A stretch of 64,000 nucleotides of DNA, from NCBI GenBank assembly GCA_002205965.3, contig NADL03000496.1, forward strand, positions 558,001-622,000, written 5' to 3'. This stretch comes from Kappaphycus alvarezii. Its lineage: Eukaryota > Rhodophyta > Florideophyceae > Gigartinales > Solieriaceae. A model generated the notes under the pieces. That model did no database searches. It saw only the letters and a program-made list of their open reading frames with translations, and was not told the origin of the DNA. This document shows, one piece after another, positions 10,590 to 22,400 of the stretch. Position numbers and translations under genes: made by a program. Every line of letters begins with the position of its first letter. The stretch's first letter is position 1.

Positions 10590-11093
10590 CCGGCCAGCCG
10601 ACTTCCTCGTCCAATGTGGACCGGAACCTGCTGACAGCTGACACGCTCGAAGCGCCGACGCAAATCGCATAAGATGTCACCATTCGCAATCCAATGGCCC
10701 GATCTTCCCTCAAACAAGCTGCATTGGCACCTTGCCGAATCGGCCTACGTTGACAAGCTGAAGACCTTCGACTGCTCAGTGAGAGCTGCGTTTAACCTGA
10801 CCCCGGACGCCACCTTTCCAAAGCTCGGTTTTCACTTTGTTCCGCTTGCTTTCGACTCTTTCACCGCGCCCTGTAAGTCAACCTCTGGGGTGATTGAGAC
10901 CCATGCGAAATTGATATCGCGACAACTGTTCTGTACACCAGCGGCAGCCCTTGACCACTTGCGGCAACGAGTCTCGTCAACCATATGGTCTACCTTTGCA
11001 ACATCGATCCTAGCGCGTACTCCCAAGCTGGGCAGCGACGAACTTCAACTATCTTTGCTTACACTGTCAGCTAGGCTTGTACGCCTTTCATAA
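10590..11093 (+). pseudogene. LINE-type ORF2 C-terminus, copy A (family 1)
   Basis: Two frames joined by a shift near 10700. The first gives LRPADFLVQ, resembling the RPGD block, then DVTIRNPMARSSLKQAALA, the D(V/L)TVVSP-type block. The second gives AYVDKLKTFDCSVRAAF, FHFVPLAFDSF, then a Ser/Leu-rich end with STIWSTFATSILARTP. The same order (DVTVVSPF, AHRDKVRDLE, PLAFDSLG, ISCTLWSSVAMAILSR) occurs in copies B, C and D at 11.5, 14.9 and 42.1 kb. It is the region after the reverse transcriptase in many non-LTR elements. 5'-truncated, as usual for target-primed insertions. Confidence 0.6.
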
Positions 11094-11465
11094 TACATGC
11101 AGTAAAGATGATATACCAACCCATTCCACTGTAAGCCCCATTCACCCATTCAAGTAGAGATGATTATCTACTCAATCTGGTCAACCTGTGCAGCATCCGT
11201 AGTTTGTCACGCACCGCAACACGCAGAGCTTAGTCACCCAATTCCAACTTTGCAACGTTGCACATTTGGACTGTATACTAGTGATTAGCGACTCATTATT
11301 ACTGTAAAGTGGTCGGTATCTGCAGTTCCGATTTTAAGCTGACCGTCTCAATTTCTTCCGCAACGCCATCTTTTTGCAGGACCCATTAGCAGCTCGACGT
11401 CCCCTTCCCGCTTCTGACACAGAGCTCCGTACCGCAGATACTCTTATCACCAGGACACATAGCCC
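11094..11465. other. Spacer between LINE fragments
   Basis: No gene seen. The wording of this stretch (ACTCAATCTGG, TACTGTAAAG) resembles the tails of the neighbouring LINE copies, so it may be decayed LINE sequence. Confidence 0.35.
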
Positions 11466-11880
11466 GTCGCCTGCGGTATCACCGTTGTGTATTGCCATTC
11501 AAGGCCACCGCTAAGGCGAAAGCTGCGGGAGGCTGCTGTCCACGCCACTGACTTGGCCTGCCGACAAAAAGCCACGAACTTGGAATGCAAGCTCTCACGA
11601 CGCTTAGCCTCCCTCCGACAGTCCGTCCCTTGCACCGGGTTCCACATCCCAACCCAGTGGCGTTTTAATCCATTGGTGCCCTATCCCGGCGATTATCCTT
11701 CTGGGAGCATTGATTCCGCGCAGAGCCCGCAGACAACACCCAACCGCCGAAAAAATGTGCCGACGCATTTACCTGCGTCCTAACTCCCTGCTGTGACCCC
11801 TAATCGCCGTTGCTATCACTTCTCGCGCCCAAGGAACACATTGCCGACATGGAACATACGGTTAGGTCGTAACAGAGTAG
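11466..11880 (+). pseudogene. LINE-type ORF2 C-terminus, copy B (family 1)
   Basis: A frame from 11487 reads DLACRQKATNLECKLSRRLASL and WRFNPLVPY, parallel to AHRDKVRDLERKLSRR and FQPLAFDS of copies C and D. The last 50 bases before 11880 (TCTCGCGCCCAAGGAACACATTGCC region and following CGACATGGAACATACGGTTAG) align by eye with the last codons of copy C at 15309-15360. Frame is lost near the end. Short and degenerate. Confidence 0.5.
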
Positions 11881-11937
11881 TCTTCTAGCTTAAAGGTAAA
11901 CCTATGGCACTTGTACAATTGCCTCGCATTACATTGC

Positions 11938-14108
11938 TTATTCACCTTCTCTCTGGGGTGCTTCTCTGCTTGTCTCGGCGATCCCAAAACCCTCCGTTCC
12001 CTTTGCCAAATTCGGCGCATCCAACACAGAGGCTGTTTTCTCCTCAGGCGGATTTGTCTTACCCTCTACCTTACGTCCTTGCACTTTTTTCTCCAACCTC
12101 CCCTTTACTTTTCCCAAACCCAAATCGCCCCGAATAGCCTGTCTCACCTCCTCCCCCGTCAGTGTTTCATGCATTATCAGAGCATCTGCCAGTCGGTGCA
12201 ACTCCGCCTCATGTTTCCTCAATACCCCCATGGCCCTATCATAAGATTCTTCTAAAAACCTCTTTATCTCACCTTCAATCAATGCCCTTGTCGCAGTCGA
12301 TTCATTCACCTTGTCATAAATCACAAGTCCCAGCTTGTCCGACATGCCATACTGCGTCACCATAGCTTCCGCCAAATCCGTGGCCTGTCGAAAATCCGAG
12401 GTAGCACCAGAAGTCACGTACTCCTTCCCAAATATCAATTCCTCTGCAGCCCTTCCCCCCATGCACACATCCAATTTCGCCAACATCTGTCTCTTGGACA
12501 TCGAGGTCATATCCTTTGAAGGCAACTGCGACACCATACCTAATGCTTGTCCGCGGGGCATAATCGTCGCCTTGTGCACTGGCAACGCATCCTTAGTGTA
12601 CAGGCAGCACAACGCATGCCCGCCCTCATGATATGCCGTCATTCGTCTCGTTTCCTCGCTCAAAAATGCTGATTTCCGCTCTGCCCCCATCAAGATCTTA
12701 TCTTTTGCATGCTCCAAATGCCCCATTCCGACAGCGGCAAAGCTCTCTACGGCCGCTTTCAACGCCGCCATATTTACCAAATTTGCAAGCTCCGCTCCCG
12801 AAAACCCTGGAGTGCCCCTGGCAATAATTTCCAAGTCCACGTCCTCCCCCAAAGGAATCTTCTTTGTATGGCACTCCAATATCTGGGTCCTCCCCGAACA
12901 TCCGGATTTGGGACCACTACATGTCGATCAAACCTGCCCGGTCGAATCAAAGCCCTGTCCAAACTTTCCGGGAAGTTCGTGGCCCCAATAACTATGATCC
13001 CATCGCTACTCTGAAACCCATCTAACTCCACCAAGAACTGATTCAAAGTCATTGTCAAAAACCTCTGATCCTTCGGATTCCTCTTCCCCCCAATAGCATC
13101 AATTTCATCAATAAACACGATACATGGCGCATGCTGCTTTGCAGCAATAAACAACTCCCTCACCCTCTTAGCCCCGACGCCCACAAACATCTCCTCAAAC
13201 TCACTCCCCGACGCATAAAAAAACGGACACTGCGCCTCGCCAGCAATCGCCCTGGCCAACAACGTCTTTCCGGTCCCCGGCGGCCCCATCAACAACACTC
13301 CCTTCGGCAACTTCCCCCCCAACCTCGTAAAACTCGATGGCGACTTTAAGAACTCAACAATCTCCTCTAACTCCGCCTTTGCCTCGTCGCACCCCTTAAC
13401 ATCCTCAAACAGAGTGGGCTCCGCGGGTTCCGGAACAGGCGCCATATCTGTATTAATACCCATTCCCTTTGCCATACCACGCTCCTCTATAATCACGCCC
13501 AGAAACCCTAGCACCAAAAATGTACTCCCCAATACTCGAAAGGCTCGCCAAATCTGGCTCTGCGTGGACGGTTCGGCAAGCGTAACATGCACGGGCTGGG
13601 CGACAGTGCCGGCCATGGCGTGGCCATTCGCGCCCGTCACACCACCCAGCAATGCTCTTATGCCCGCACCACTATCCCCACTGCCCCCGTCAGCCACACT
13701 CCCCGGCACACGATGAGCGTGCAAACCATCGTTCCCCTCCGTCATGGCGCTCAAGACTTGGGGCAACTTCACACGATCCAGCTTTCCAGTAGCCACCAAA
13801 GCCTTAACATACTCCTTCACAACATTTTCGCTTGCAGCATAACGCCTCATTTCGACTCTACGCACAACCTCACCCGGTCTCGACTTGCCTAATGCACGCA
13901 GGTAGGCAGCCTGTATTTCAGGATCATGTGTGAGTCGATTGGCCTCATTGGCGAGTCGAGAGAGTCTGCGCTCTTCATGGTTGTGAAGAAAGGACCAGGA
14001 ACGCGGGGTAGGGTGCTGCACCGTGGTGTGTGTCGCAGGCAAACGTATGGGGTGTAGGGCGCGGGTCAGATACTTGCTGCGGCGCGCGAGCGTCGGGCCG
14101 GTGGACAT
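11938..14108 (-). CDS. YME1: Mitochondrial i-AAA protease (Yme1/FtsH family), one frameshift
   Basis: ATP-driven membrane-bound zinc protease; the family degrades and quality-controls inner-membrane and intermembrane-space proteins. The ORF starts at ATG 14106-14108 and would give about 718 residues, usual for Yme1. Seen: a basic, Ser/Arg-rich N-terminus fit for import; one hydrophobic segment at about 189-207; Walker A GPPGTGKT at 275-282; Walker B IVFIDEID near 330-337; second region of homology with [13 protein letters not shown] and the Arg pair in RPGRFDRH; then in the second frame [12 protein letters not shown], the zinc site HEGGH (near 12.62 kb) and the later Asp in [18 protein letters not shown]. 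One base is missing at about 12886-12895: VPNPDVRG should run into [12 protein letters not shown] but the frame slips. No other lesion was seen, so it is either a recent pseudogene or an assembly error. A single hydrophobic segment favours i-AAA over m-AAA. Confidence 0.9.
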
Positions 14109-14700
14109 AGCTTTGTGTTGCTTTGTGTAGGACAGAGGGCAAGGGGTGCGGGGAGGAGTGCTGGAATGCGAGAGGGGGAGGGAGGGAGGAGGACGGCAGG
14201 TGTGCAGTGGTGTTACTGCGGCGCAGTTACTGCGATAGGGAAGAGCGAAAGGAAGCGGAGTGGTGGAGGCGTGCAGAGTTGTTCAAGGGGTGTTTGTTCT
14301 CTCAAGGAATTTTTTTCGGGGCAGATCTTGGGAGGAATGCCGTAGTTGATTTGACAGCACCGTTGAGTTTCGCTGGTCTGGTGCGTTAGATGGTAGGCAA
14401 GAGGAGGCGCGTTTGCACGGCGACAGGTGTTGGGCCGGCGGCAGGTGATGAAAGGATAAAGACAGAAGACACGGTTGGGTGTAATCAGCGCCTTGCGTCT
14501 TGGCGAGTACAGTACTGTGGCTTATTTTGCTCTTGACTGCTGCCTGATAGTTGCAGTTGCAATGCCATCCGGGTGTGTTCCTGGAGTGAGTGAACTAGGG
14601 CATAGGTGCACCTTTTTTTAATATTCTCAAGTTAATTGGCACCGAGTGGCACCTGTGGGCCCTAAATCGGCAGCGAGGCCTTACACCTCATAACTATCAG
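14109..14700. other. Upstream region of the i-AAA gene
   Basis: GA-rich near the start codon (AGGGGGAGGGAGGGAGGAGG near 14169-14188), then mixed sequence. No gene was recognised. It should hold the i-AAA promoter; no clear TATA element was identified. Confidence 0.4.
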
Positions 14701-14710
14701 AGACAGCAAG

Positions 14711-14800
14711 GTTCGCGGGATATTCATGCAAAACCACGCTGCGGCCGCTGCCACGTCCAACGCGGCCGGCCTGCTGGCTGGTCTCGCGGCGGGCTTCTAG
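14711..14800 (+). pseudogene. LINE family-2 last codons
   Basis: Reads HAAAAATSNAAGLLAGLAAGF then stop, matching HAAAAVMYNAAFLLGGLEPAF at the end of the 19.0-19.4 kb ORF and HAAAAVKSNATYLLGGVEPAF at 50.8 kb. Downstream (14801-14910) comes a tail ending in a C-rich run, like the tails of the other copies. Confidence 0.55.
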
Positions 14801-14919
14801 CGACTTTGACCCGGATTAACTCCGTTTCTTGGTTCCCCCATGCCGACCACTTGTACCAATTATTTGATGCGGTTTGGAACATAGGCTAACTTATTTTCCA
14901 ATCATTAAAACACCCCAAC

Positions 14920-15360
14920 CCCCCCCCTGCCCACAGGCCAACAGGTCCGCCCCATAGCCTGCGACCTAACCGTTGTCTCGCCGTTCAAACAAGGCGTGCG
15001 CACAAGGGCCACACAAATGGCCGGCGGCGCCGCCAACATTGCCCACCGACACAAAGTCAAAGACCTGGAGCGCAAACTGGTACGCCGCATCCCGCCCCCT
15101 TCGCACAACACTCTCCAGGAACCGAACTTCAAGTTCCAGCCCCTGGCTTTCGATTCCTTGGGTGCCCCATCCCCCGCCTCTATTCTGTTCCTCTAAGACT
15201 TCACCCCGTGCATCGCAGAGAAGCTCAACACAACCATAGGAGTGATCCGCAGACGTATTTATCAGCGCATAAGTTGCACACTGTGGTCTTCTGTTGCAAT
15301 GGCGATTCTATCGCGAGCCCCACTGCACGTGCCTGACGTGGAACATTCGGTTAGTTCTTA
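14920..15360 (+). pseudogene. LINE-type ORF2 C-terminus, copy C (family 1)
   Basis: Reads VRPIACDLTVVSPFKQGVRT, GGAANIAHRHKVKDLERKL, FKFQPLAFDSLGAPSP, and after a TAA near 15196 and a frame change, GVIRRRIYQRISCTLWSS then VAMAILSRAPLHVPDVEH and stop at 15360. This is closely parallel to copy D at 42.07-42.53 kb. Truncated at its 5' side around 14920. Confidence 0.7.
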
Positions 15361-15446
15361 GCCGTATAGTCAGTCCTGCAGTGTACACGGTAGATACTCA
15401 ATGAAGTAAAGTTTCTCTCAATTTTTCAACTACCAGAGTCTATTTA

Positions 15447-15550
15447 CACTCCCGAAAATGGTTATAGAGGCATCAGTTTTTTAAAACAAATGGACTTCAT
15501 AGAGGTCAAAATAAACGACAAAACTGTCCAATACTTACATACTTTGGTCC
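15447..15550 (+). repeat. Left terminal inverted repeat of the Tc1/mariner element
   Basis: Pairs with 16866-16967; similarity runs over about 100 bp with several mismatches. Confidence 0.75.
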
Positions 15551-15639
15551 TTTATCTTGTGGCAAAACGATTTTCGGTTTGAGTAAAAATGTTTTAATTT
15601 TTTGCCCATTCGGCTACTTCAGTGTGGGAAGAGAGTATA

Positions 15640-16671
15640 AAGCCACGTCCTTTAAAGGACGATAGCATCAAAACTAGTACTCATCTCGCCCCTCTCGCAC
15701 ACTCAGAACCTTGGCACAACGCCGAGGAAGGGAATCCACTAATGCAACGATGGTAGAGCGATCAATTTCGGGCCAACAACGCTTCACACAATCAACTTAC
15801 TCAGCCAAGGACCAAAACTACCTCTTCTCCTTGTAAAGGCGCCTAGCAATAATGGCCCATCGATTTATTATAGGATTTAAGTGCTGTTACTTTGCGGGCC
15901 ACTCTATTACAGAGACATTGTGTGCAGCAAACCAGTCCTTGGTGTGCTTCGAGGTATGTATCGATGCGCCGTCCTGCTGAAATATCCAGTCTGAGTGGTG
16001 CTTTTCTGCAGTGAATGGAAGCAAAAGCTCTCCAAGGTTGCTAAGAAGTCCTTTGAATTCTGTCGACCTGATAAAACTGCCAGTGGCGTCTTTCCAGACA
16101 TCGAGAACCTAGCCCACGCCATTACCGATCCATCTAATGCTGCCTAGTAGAGAAAATGGCTTCTTCTTTCTTTGAACAGTGCCAGGACGAGACCCATCCA
16201 TCCATTCCGTCTAAATTAATTGTTTTTCGTAGCTAAAGACCATGCGGCGCCACTGGTGGTGATTCCATGTAACATGTTTTTATGCAAACGCGACTCGCTT
16301 TTCCATGTGCTCCAGAGTCATGGCTGTAACGCGTAGCATCCGCTTATACTGAAAAAATCCACTCACATTTAATATCTGGCGGACTCTTTTGGATGAGACA
16401 GACAGGTTGAGGGTTTTGCGGAGGTCAGATGAGGATTTATCTTAGTTTGACGCATCCCTTATGGGCAGTCGGTACGACCTCTCCGTCATCTTTTTTGCAC
16501 TCTCCCCGCCTCTTCTTTACGCCATATTGCTGCTGGAGCTTAATGTAGTTGCGTACTACGTCTTTAGAGCGATGAATGCTCTCGGTGATTATACTATTTG
16601 ACAGTTTCTGACTGTGGAGGGCATCAAGTTGCCCTCGCTCAAACTCAGTTTAAGTTTTTCCTCGAGGCATG
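15640..16671 (-). pseudogene. Tc1/mariner transposase, decayed
   Basis: Starts MPRGKT at 16671 (next codon TAA in place of a sense codon), continuing TEFERGQLDALHSQKLSNS and ITESIHRSKDVVRNYIKLQ, the helix-turn-helix DNA-binding region. The catalytic part is clear at 15.90-16.08 kb: WKDATGSFIRSTEFKGLL, then HHSDWIFQQDGASIHTSKH with the catalytic Asp of QQDGA, then DWFAAHNVSVIEWP. After that the frame degrades toward LARR and LVDSLPRRC. Two or more stops and frame changes show it is inactive. Length of about 340 codons fits the family. Confidence 0.8.
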
Positions 16672-16865
16672 TCGGAAAAAGCTAGCAAGGCACGTATTGC
16701 CGTCAGAGCATCGGGGAGTTCAGCCACATAAGAGTTATTGTGTTGCGGTCTTTCGGAATGGCGTAAAATGCTTCCCAAATGCCGTGACTTTATACCGTCT
16801 TCCGACCCTGAAATAAATTAAAAAAATTTTATTCGATTTCCAAATCTTTTCGGCGCATGATGCTA

Positions 16866-16967
16866 GTACCAAAGGGATTACTTTTGACCAGTTTTGTTAT
16901 TTAATTTACCCTTCTTTTAAGCCGAGTTTTTTAAAAATGTGTGGCTTTATAACCATTTACGGCAGCT
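16866..16967 (-). repeat. Right terminal inverted repeat of the Tc1/mariner element
   Basis: Reverse complement matches 15447-15550 as described for the element. Confidence 0.75.
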
Positions 16968-17255
16968 TAATGTCCGAGATTGTGCCAACGGTTACTGTGT
17001 CTTTGTTAAAATATTTACAGCAATATTACAGTGGTGAAAGTATTTTTTTCGTGGAACGATTCGAAAACGTACAAATTGACACCGCGCCGGAAAAAAACTG
17101 TACGTGTTTTCACTGTACAATACGGAAAAGTGCAGATCTACTCAGTCGCGGTTGAGAATATCACTGATTTACCACGTAACGTTGTAAACTACTTGGAGTT
17201 GCGGATTTACGGAACAGACTTTTGCAGGTTTATTCAGTCACAGAGAACAAAATAG

Positions 17256-17465
17256 GCTAGTTCTTGTCCCCATCTCCACCATCGGAGGATGTAACCTGAA
17301 AGCTCGTGCGTTCTATACTGACGATGCACGCAAGGTGGCTACGAGGGCAATAGAGACCTACTGAAAGGTCAAAAAGTTCTTGACAAAACTTCATGCCGCC
17401 GCGGTAACGATGTCTAAAGCAGCGCGCTTTTTGGCTGTTTCAGCTAGTTCTCTAGCGAGTCCACT
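17256..17465 (+). pseudogene. LINE family-2 C-terminal fragment
   Basis: Reads LVPISTIGGCNLKARAFY, TDDARKVATRAIETY, stop, KVKKFLTKLHAAAVTMSKA. Each piece lines up with the minus-strand ORF at 19.0-19.4 kb (LPIPTSTLGGMNPDAYRVL, ...SMEAYIKVRTVLTQRHAAAAVMYNA). One in-frame TGA. Too diverged to be a recent copy. Confidence 0.5.
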
Positions 17466-18920
17466 GCTTACCGCTAATCCACTAGACTGTAGGTTTCTAC
17501 CCATGCCATTATGTCCCTAAGTGACAAGGGCCCCATTTTCATGCATTAACACCAGAAGCCCCACCAAAAAATGATGTCGCTATGTCCTGCTAGGATACAG
17601 ACCACAACTGACGACGTAGTTTGCTTTGTAAACTTAACATTCAACGACTTCTAATCTTCAAATGCAAAAGGGACCAATGAAAAAATGGCAACGAGTGGTG
17701 TTGAAACATTTGTTTGACCACTTGACTACATTTAAAAAACACCCCAAATTTACCCCCCTTTACTACAAGCTCATGTGTAGATAGAACAGATTTGATTGCA
17801 GCAACTACTTTGACCTCAAAAGGATCAACAGAAATATGCCATAGAAATGGTTAGGTTAATGATTCGATGAACTGTGTTTAAAAGGGCAAAAATCATCTAA
17901 ATAACGACAAAAAAGTCAAATAGATAATAGTAACAAGAGTTGGAGAAAAATGTCATTTATAGTAACAATTACATTGCACTACAGAGAACGTAGTATAGAA
18001 TGACCGAAAACATCCATTGAACTTTACGTCGTCAAAAAGTAGAAGGCTCCACATAAAATGGTGTGGAACTGAATGAAAGATTAGTGATCGGCGCCCATAA
18101 TGATCTAAGATTGAAATTGATCTCAGCTAACACTTCTTTGTCCATGGTTTCTGAAATGGTCAACGTGCGACCGATTTGACATGTGTGATTCTTAATTTCG
18201 CTCTTCTAAGTATGTAGAAGTTGTGTTGGAAGTGTGCATTTAGCGAGAGGTATCAAGTTGTCCTATTTAAAAAGGGTTTTTGATGAATCACATGGACATG
18301 TAAGCGATGTTCCTGCCAAAGGAAAAATGGGAGTGATTAATGGAAGGCAATCATCAAAAACTGCGTAACAGCTACAGAAAAGGTGATAATCATAATGCTT
18401 ACAGTATTTTAGAACTAAAATGTAGAATTGAATTGTAAATGTTTCAATTTTGGTCAAGAGGATAGCACTTAAAATTTTTCATGGTGAATTATTGTCAGGG
18501 AAGCGAAAAGGATAAACAAAGCTTTGATACCAATGCGTTCAATTCATGAAGAGGAACCAAGATTATATGCGGTCTAAGGTATGAGCACAAAAGCTTCGCT
18601 CTAATATAGATTAGGAACCCTTGATTAAAAGCATTAGAGGTCCTGCCGAAACGCTATTTGGTAAAAACTTCTTTCTGTAACTTTTATAGATTTTCATGGG
18701 AGAATCATTCTTTCATGAATTGATTAATTTCTAATGGTAGCAATCGGACATCATTTGCTTTGAAAAGAAGAGCAAATGCTCAATAAACAGCTTTTTGATC
18801 CAATCTTTTGTTTAAACCATGGTTCAGAGGATCGTAAATTTGAGGTGTTTTCATGCATGAAAAGTGTGGCCAGTTGTTACCTGAGGGATGTGATGGCACG
18901 GGACAGAACCTGCATTGGGG
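17466..18920. other. Gene-poor AT-rich DNA
   Basis: No domain, RNA gene or clear repeat recognised on either strand. Confidence 0.4.
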
Positions 18921-18929
18921 GGAAATGTG

Positions 18930-19416
18930 GGGCGATTTAATGTTTGAAAGATATGGTCGATTGTGGCCCGGAATATCCTACAGGGTGACCAGTAAGACCT
19001 CTTACATTTCCCTAAAAAGCCGGCTCAAGGCCGCCCAGCAGAAAAGCTGCGTTGTACATTACGGCTGCGGCAGCGTGTCTCTGAGTAAGTACCGTGCGGA
19101 CCTTAATATATGCCTCCATCGACCTAACGGCCACGTTCCGCTCGACGTCGGTTAGCACCCTATACGCGTCCGGGTTCATACCTCCGAGAGTAGATGTAGG
19201 GATAGGTAAGAGCTTACTTCTCACGGAGGTTGCAAGAAAAGATTCATATCTTCTGTGCTTCCCAGAGACAGCCGCATTGAGGGAGGTGAGCGGGTTACAC
19301 GTTTGGGTCCTCCTGTGGGAGGGCGCTTGCGGGTTGACAAATGTCACGTCAATGAAATCTGTACCTGCACTGCTTCCCATCTCCCGGATGTCAATGTGAA
19401 GTGAGTCGCGACACAC
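18930..19416 (-). pseudogene. LINE family-2 ORF C-terminus with 3' tail
   Basis: A 134-codon open frame (19012-19416). From its N-terminal side: RDSLHIDIREMG, TDFIDVTFVNPQAPSH, LTSLNAAVSGKHRRYESFL, STLGGMNPDAYRVLTDVE, YIKVRTVLTQRHAAAAV, ending LLGGLEPAF. The D(V)T..NP block, the Ala-rich helix with GKxxxY and the LGG end are the pattern seen after the reverse transcriptase in non-LTR elements. 3' of the stop (18930-19011) lies an untranslated tail repeated at 2.44 and 50.89 kb. It is the most intact piece of this family here, but is 5'-truncated and lacks any RT core. Confidence 0.6.
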
Positions 19417-22400
19417 TTTATAGCGAGTGCACCTCGTTCGATGAACAAAAAAATTTTAAATATAGACTTTCATCCATAGGGTTACTTAAGTTGGTGAAAT
19501 AATCAAAAAAAGCGCAGATAAACTTTTTTTGGCTCCATCATCTAAATTGTTTTTTAGCACGTAGATACTTGAGACTATGTTAATTTTTCTGTAAACTTTT
19601 TAATTGTATGAAGCGTAATAGCGCAAAGAAAGTATGTTTCGATGTAATTAAAGGCATATTTCCATACTTCAGCGGCCCTCAGACATACAGTACCTTTCTA
19701 GCTCAGAATTTCATTATTGGATACTTCACTATTTTTATTCACACTTGAATCAGGAAAAAAGTCTTTTGCGGACGCGCCAAAATAAATGTGATTACCATCG
19801 TTTAAAAATCGTGACTGAAAGTGTAAGAAGCGTGACATTGTGAGTCATTTTTTGGATACCTTGACTTAAAATAAATGATTGGTCGCTATATCCCCTCTCT
19901 GTGCTTATTGGGAATTAGGCGGGCCTTTATTGGTCAGATCAGCTAAAAGGCGTTTATATGCAACCATAATTATTGCAATCATGTATTATACGCAAGAACT
20001 CAATATTTATTCTTGATTAGAGGGACATTTGCCGAGAGGAAGATCTAGGTAGCTCAAATTGATGACACAAGAGTCTCCAGTTCACAAAAAACGCAACATA
20101 AATGACAATTAGGCGAGAAAAAAAACTCGTGCGGGGCTGGTCGCCCTCGGCTGCAGGAGATGTACCCCGCTTAAGAAATAGAATTTCAGCACCTTTCTAT
20201 ACTCTACCAGGAAAGCAGTCTCCGATACAGCCGTATATGTCCATGATCATGGGTTGAAGCCCAATACTACGTTGTTTGCAGAAGAGCCGGTGATGATTGG
20301 CCTTTTATAGTTCCTCGAGGACAATACGGGAACGAGGGAAACGTGATGGGTTGGTTATAATTACTGTATCATACAGTTTCCTGTTTGCTAAAGTTTTTAA
20401 TATTGTACAATTGAAATGATATGCTTGGCAATACGGGCACCTGAACTGCAGCCCAGTCTGATGTAAATCCACTGATTACAGGTTATTTATGGTAATCCTG
20501 GGGGATTTTTAGAGATCATACTGGAAACTGCCATAAAATCAGAGGGAATACCTCTGATCGGTCGATGTACGCCGTGAGTGGTCTGTGGGAGCAAAAATAA
20601 ATTTCCACCAGGAAAACATTGCAGTTCGATAATTTCAGAGGTCTGTTAATATATCCTATACCGTGAGGAGAGGGGTTTTCTTGCGAACACTCCGAATGTG
20701 ATATGAAAAGCAGGATCCAGGGATCTTTTTATAACGCCCAGAATGGGTGGTCACAACAATATTAACAATACTTTACAACAAAAGGCCGGATTTATTGAGC
20801 TGCATGATTTTTTAGATTGATTGATCAGGAGGATTGAGTCAAGCATTTTATTTCATGGTAATTTTCCTGCTGAGTGGTGACGTGTGGCAATCCAGTACAA
20901 TTATTTTGGTCCGTTTTTGATGGCAAAAGAGGACTCTTCTTCCCTGTAGTGCGAAGCATATTCATGGCCCTTTCTAATCTATGTAAGTACTATAACTGGG
21001 TTCACGATTTTTATTTCAAACTTTGTATAAAACATTCATTTAATGAAGCTATTTGAATAGGAATCATACTGCACACTGAAATTAAAAAATCTGAGAAGCC
21101 CAGATGTATCTCTTCGTAGTAAAAATAGTGTTTCGTCCGAATGATTTATATTTAGAGTCAATTGCAGAAATTTTTACGCATTATAATACCTAAAAAAATA
21201 TTAAATGAGGGATCATTGATTGTGATTATGCTTCGTCCTGATGTGTACCAGCCTGTTCTGGATTTTTGAAAATCCTGAATCAGCAACATAACATCAGAAA
21301 CAGTTTTACAATGGCTATTCAATCGTTGAGCCCGAGCTATTCTTTTCTTTACATTTGAATTGTTGCTGAAGATTCCGCTGATAAACCTCCTCAAGGAGAA
21401 TTGAGTATCTGCAGTCATATTCATCCGACCTCTCTTAAATCAACTTCTTTCATTATAGGGTTTTATTCATGTTTACTGGGAAAGGAGAGCTACAGTTTGC
21501 CTTTCTTCTTTCATTCGGGGCCAGGAATGTAAGTATCCGACTTGGAATCTTGAACTTCTGTATGATTTATATTTTTGTCAGAATCAGAAACTATGGATTA
21601 TTGACATGCATCCAAAATTTCATTGTTCCTTCCTACATCGGATTTTTTCCCATTTTTTGTTTTGGTGAGTAGAAGATGATTTTTCTCCGAAATAGTCATA
21701 TTCAGATTGGTTCGCTCCAAGAAAATTATAAATGTGCATCAATCCCGTCATACGGTCGGATATCTGAAGAAAGTTTCCATATTCGTCTAGAAGAGGAAGT
21801 ATACTTGAATTACATCTGAACGATCCGACTAAAAGATGTGGCAACTTTTTTCAAGCAATTGGTTCATCGTTACAAGCCACAATTGATGCCTGTTCTGTGT
21901 GTCCCAGATTCACTTGGTAGAAAAAGTCACCTTCATCTTAAGCTTCTCGCGAGGGGTTTCGAGAGCTGCCTCTCGGTTTCATTGATTAAAAAAAGCTACC
22001 TTTATTGAGAGTCTCTCGACTTCACTGAAAAGGCATTGGGTCGTAAAGAAAAAAATTCTCCGTTATAATAACAAGTAAAAAAAGTATTGCTCATGCTGCA
22101 TGTGTATGTTATGGGGCCACTTTCACTACATTACACTATAATATCTTGTTGGAGCTGAACAGTGCCTATTCCATGACGTTGAGGACCTTTGAGACTTTCA
22201 AATTTTGTTATTGTACTGTTAAATTCAAAATTTGTTATTATAGTGCCAAAACACATTAATGTTGCATGAATTATGATATCTTCCAAATTCAAATTTTGTT
22301 ATTGTATCGAAAAAATCATTAATGTTGCATGAATCAAGAGATATTATTGTACATATACGATTTGTAGAACTTAACGTTCCATTTCCTCCGGTATCAGTGA

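Larger units (their letters stand above)
15447..16967 (-). mobile_element. Tc1/mariner DNA transposon with ~100-bp TIRs
   Basis: About 1.5 kb flanked by TA at 15445-15446 and 16968-16969, the target duplication of this superfamily. The ends are long imperfect inverted repeats: inward from the left, CCGAAAATGGTTATAGAG ... ACAAAACTG ... CTTTGGTCC; inward from the right (reverse complement), CCGTAAATGGTTATAAAG ... ACAAAACTG ... CTTTGGTAC. The transposase lies between on the minus strand. Confidence 0.85.

Noticed and set aside
12162-13892. Several open plus-strand frames of 60-100 codons.
   Set aside because: They lie antisense to the i-AAA protease and follow its codon pattern; no domains of their own.
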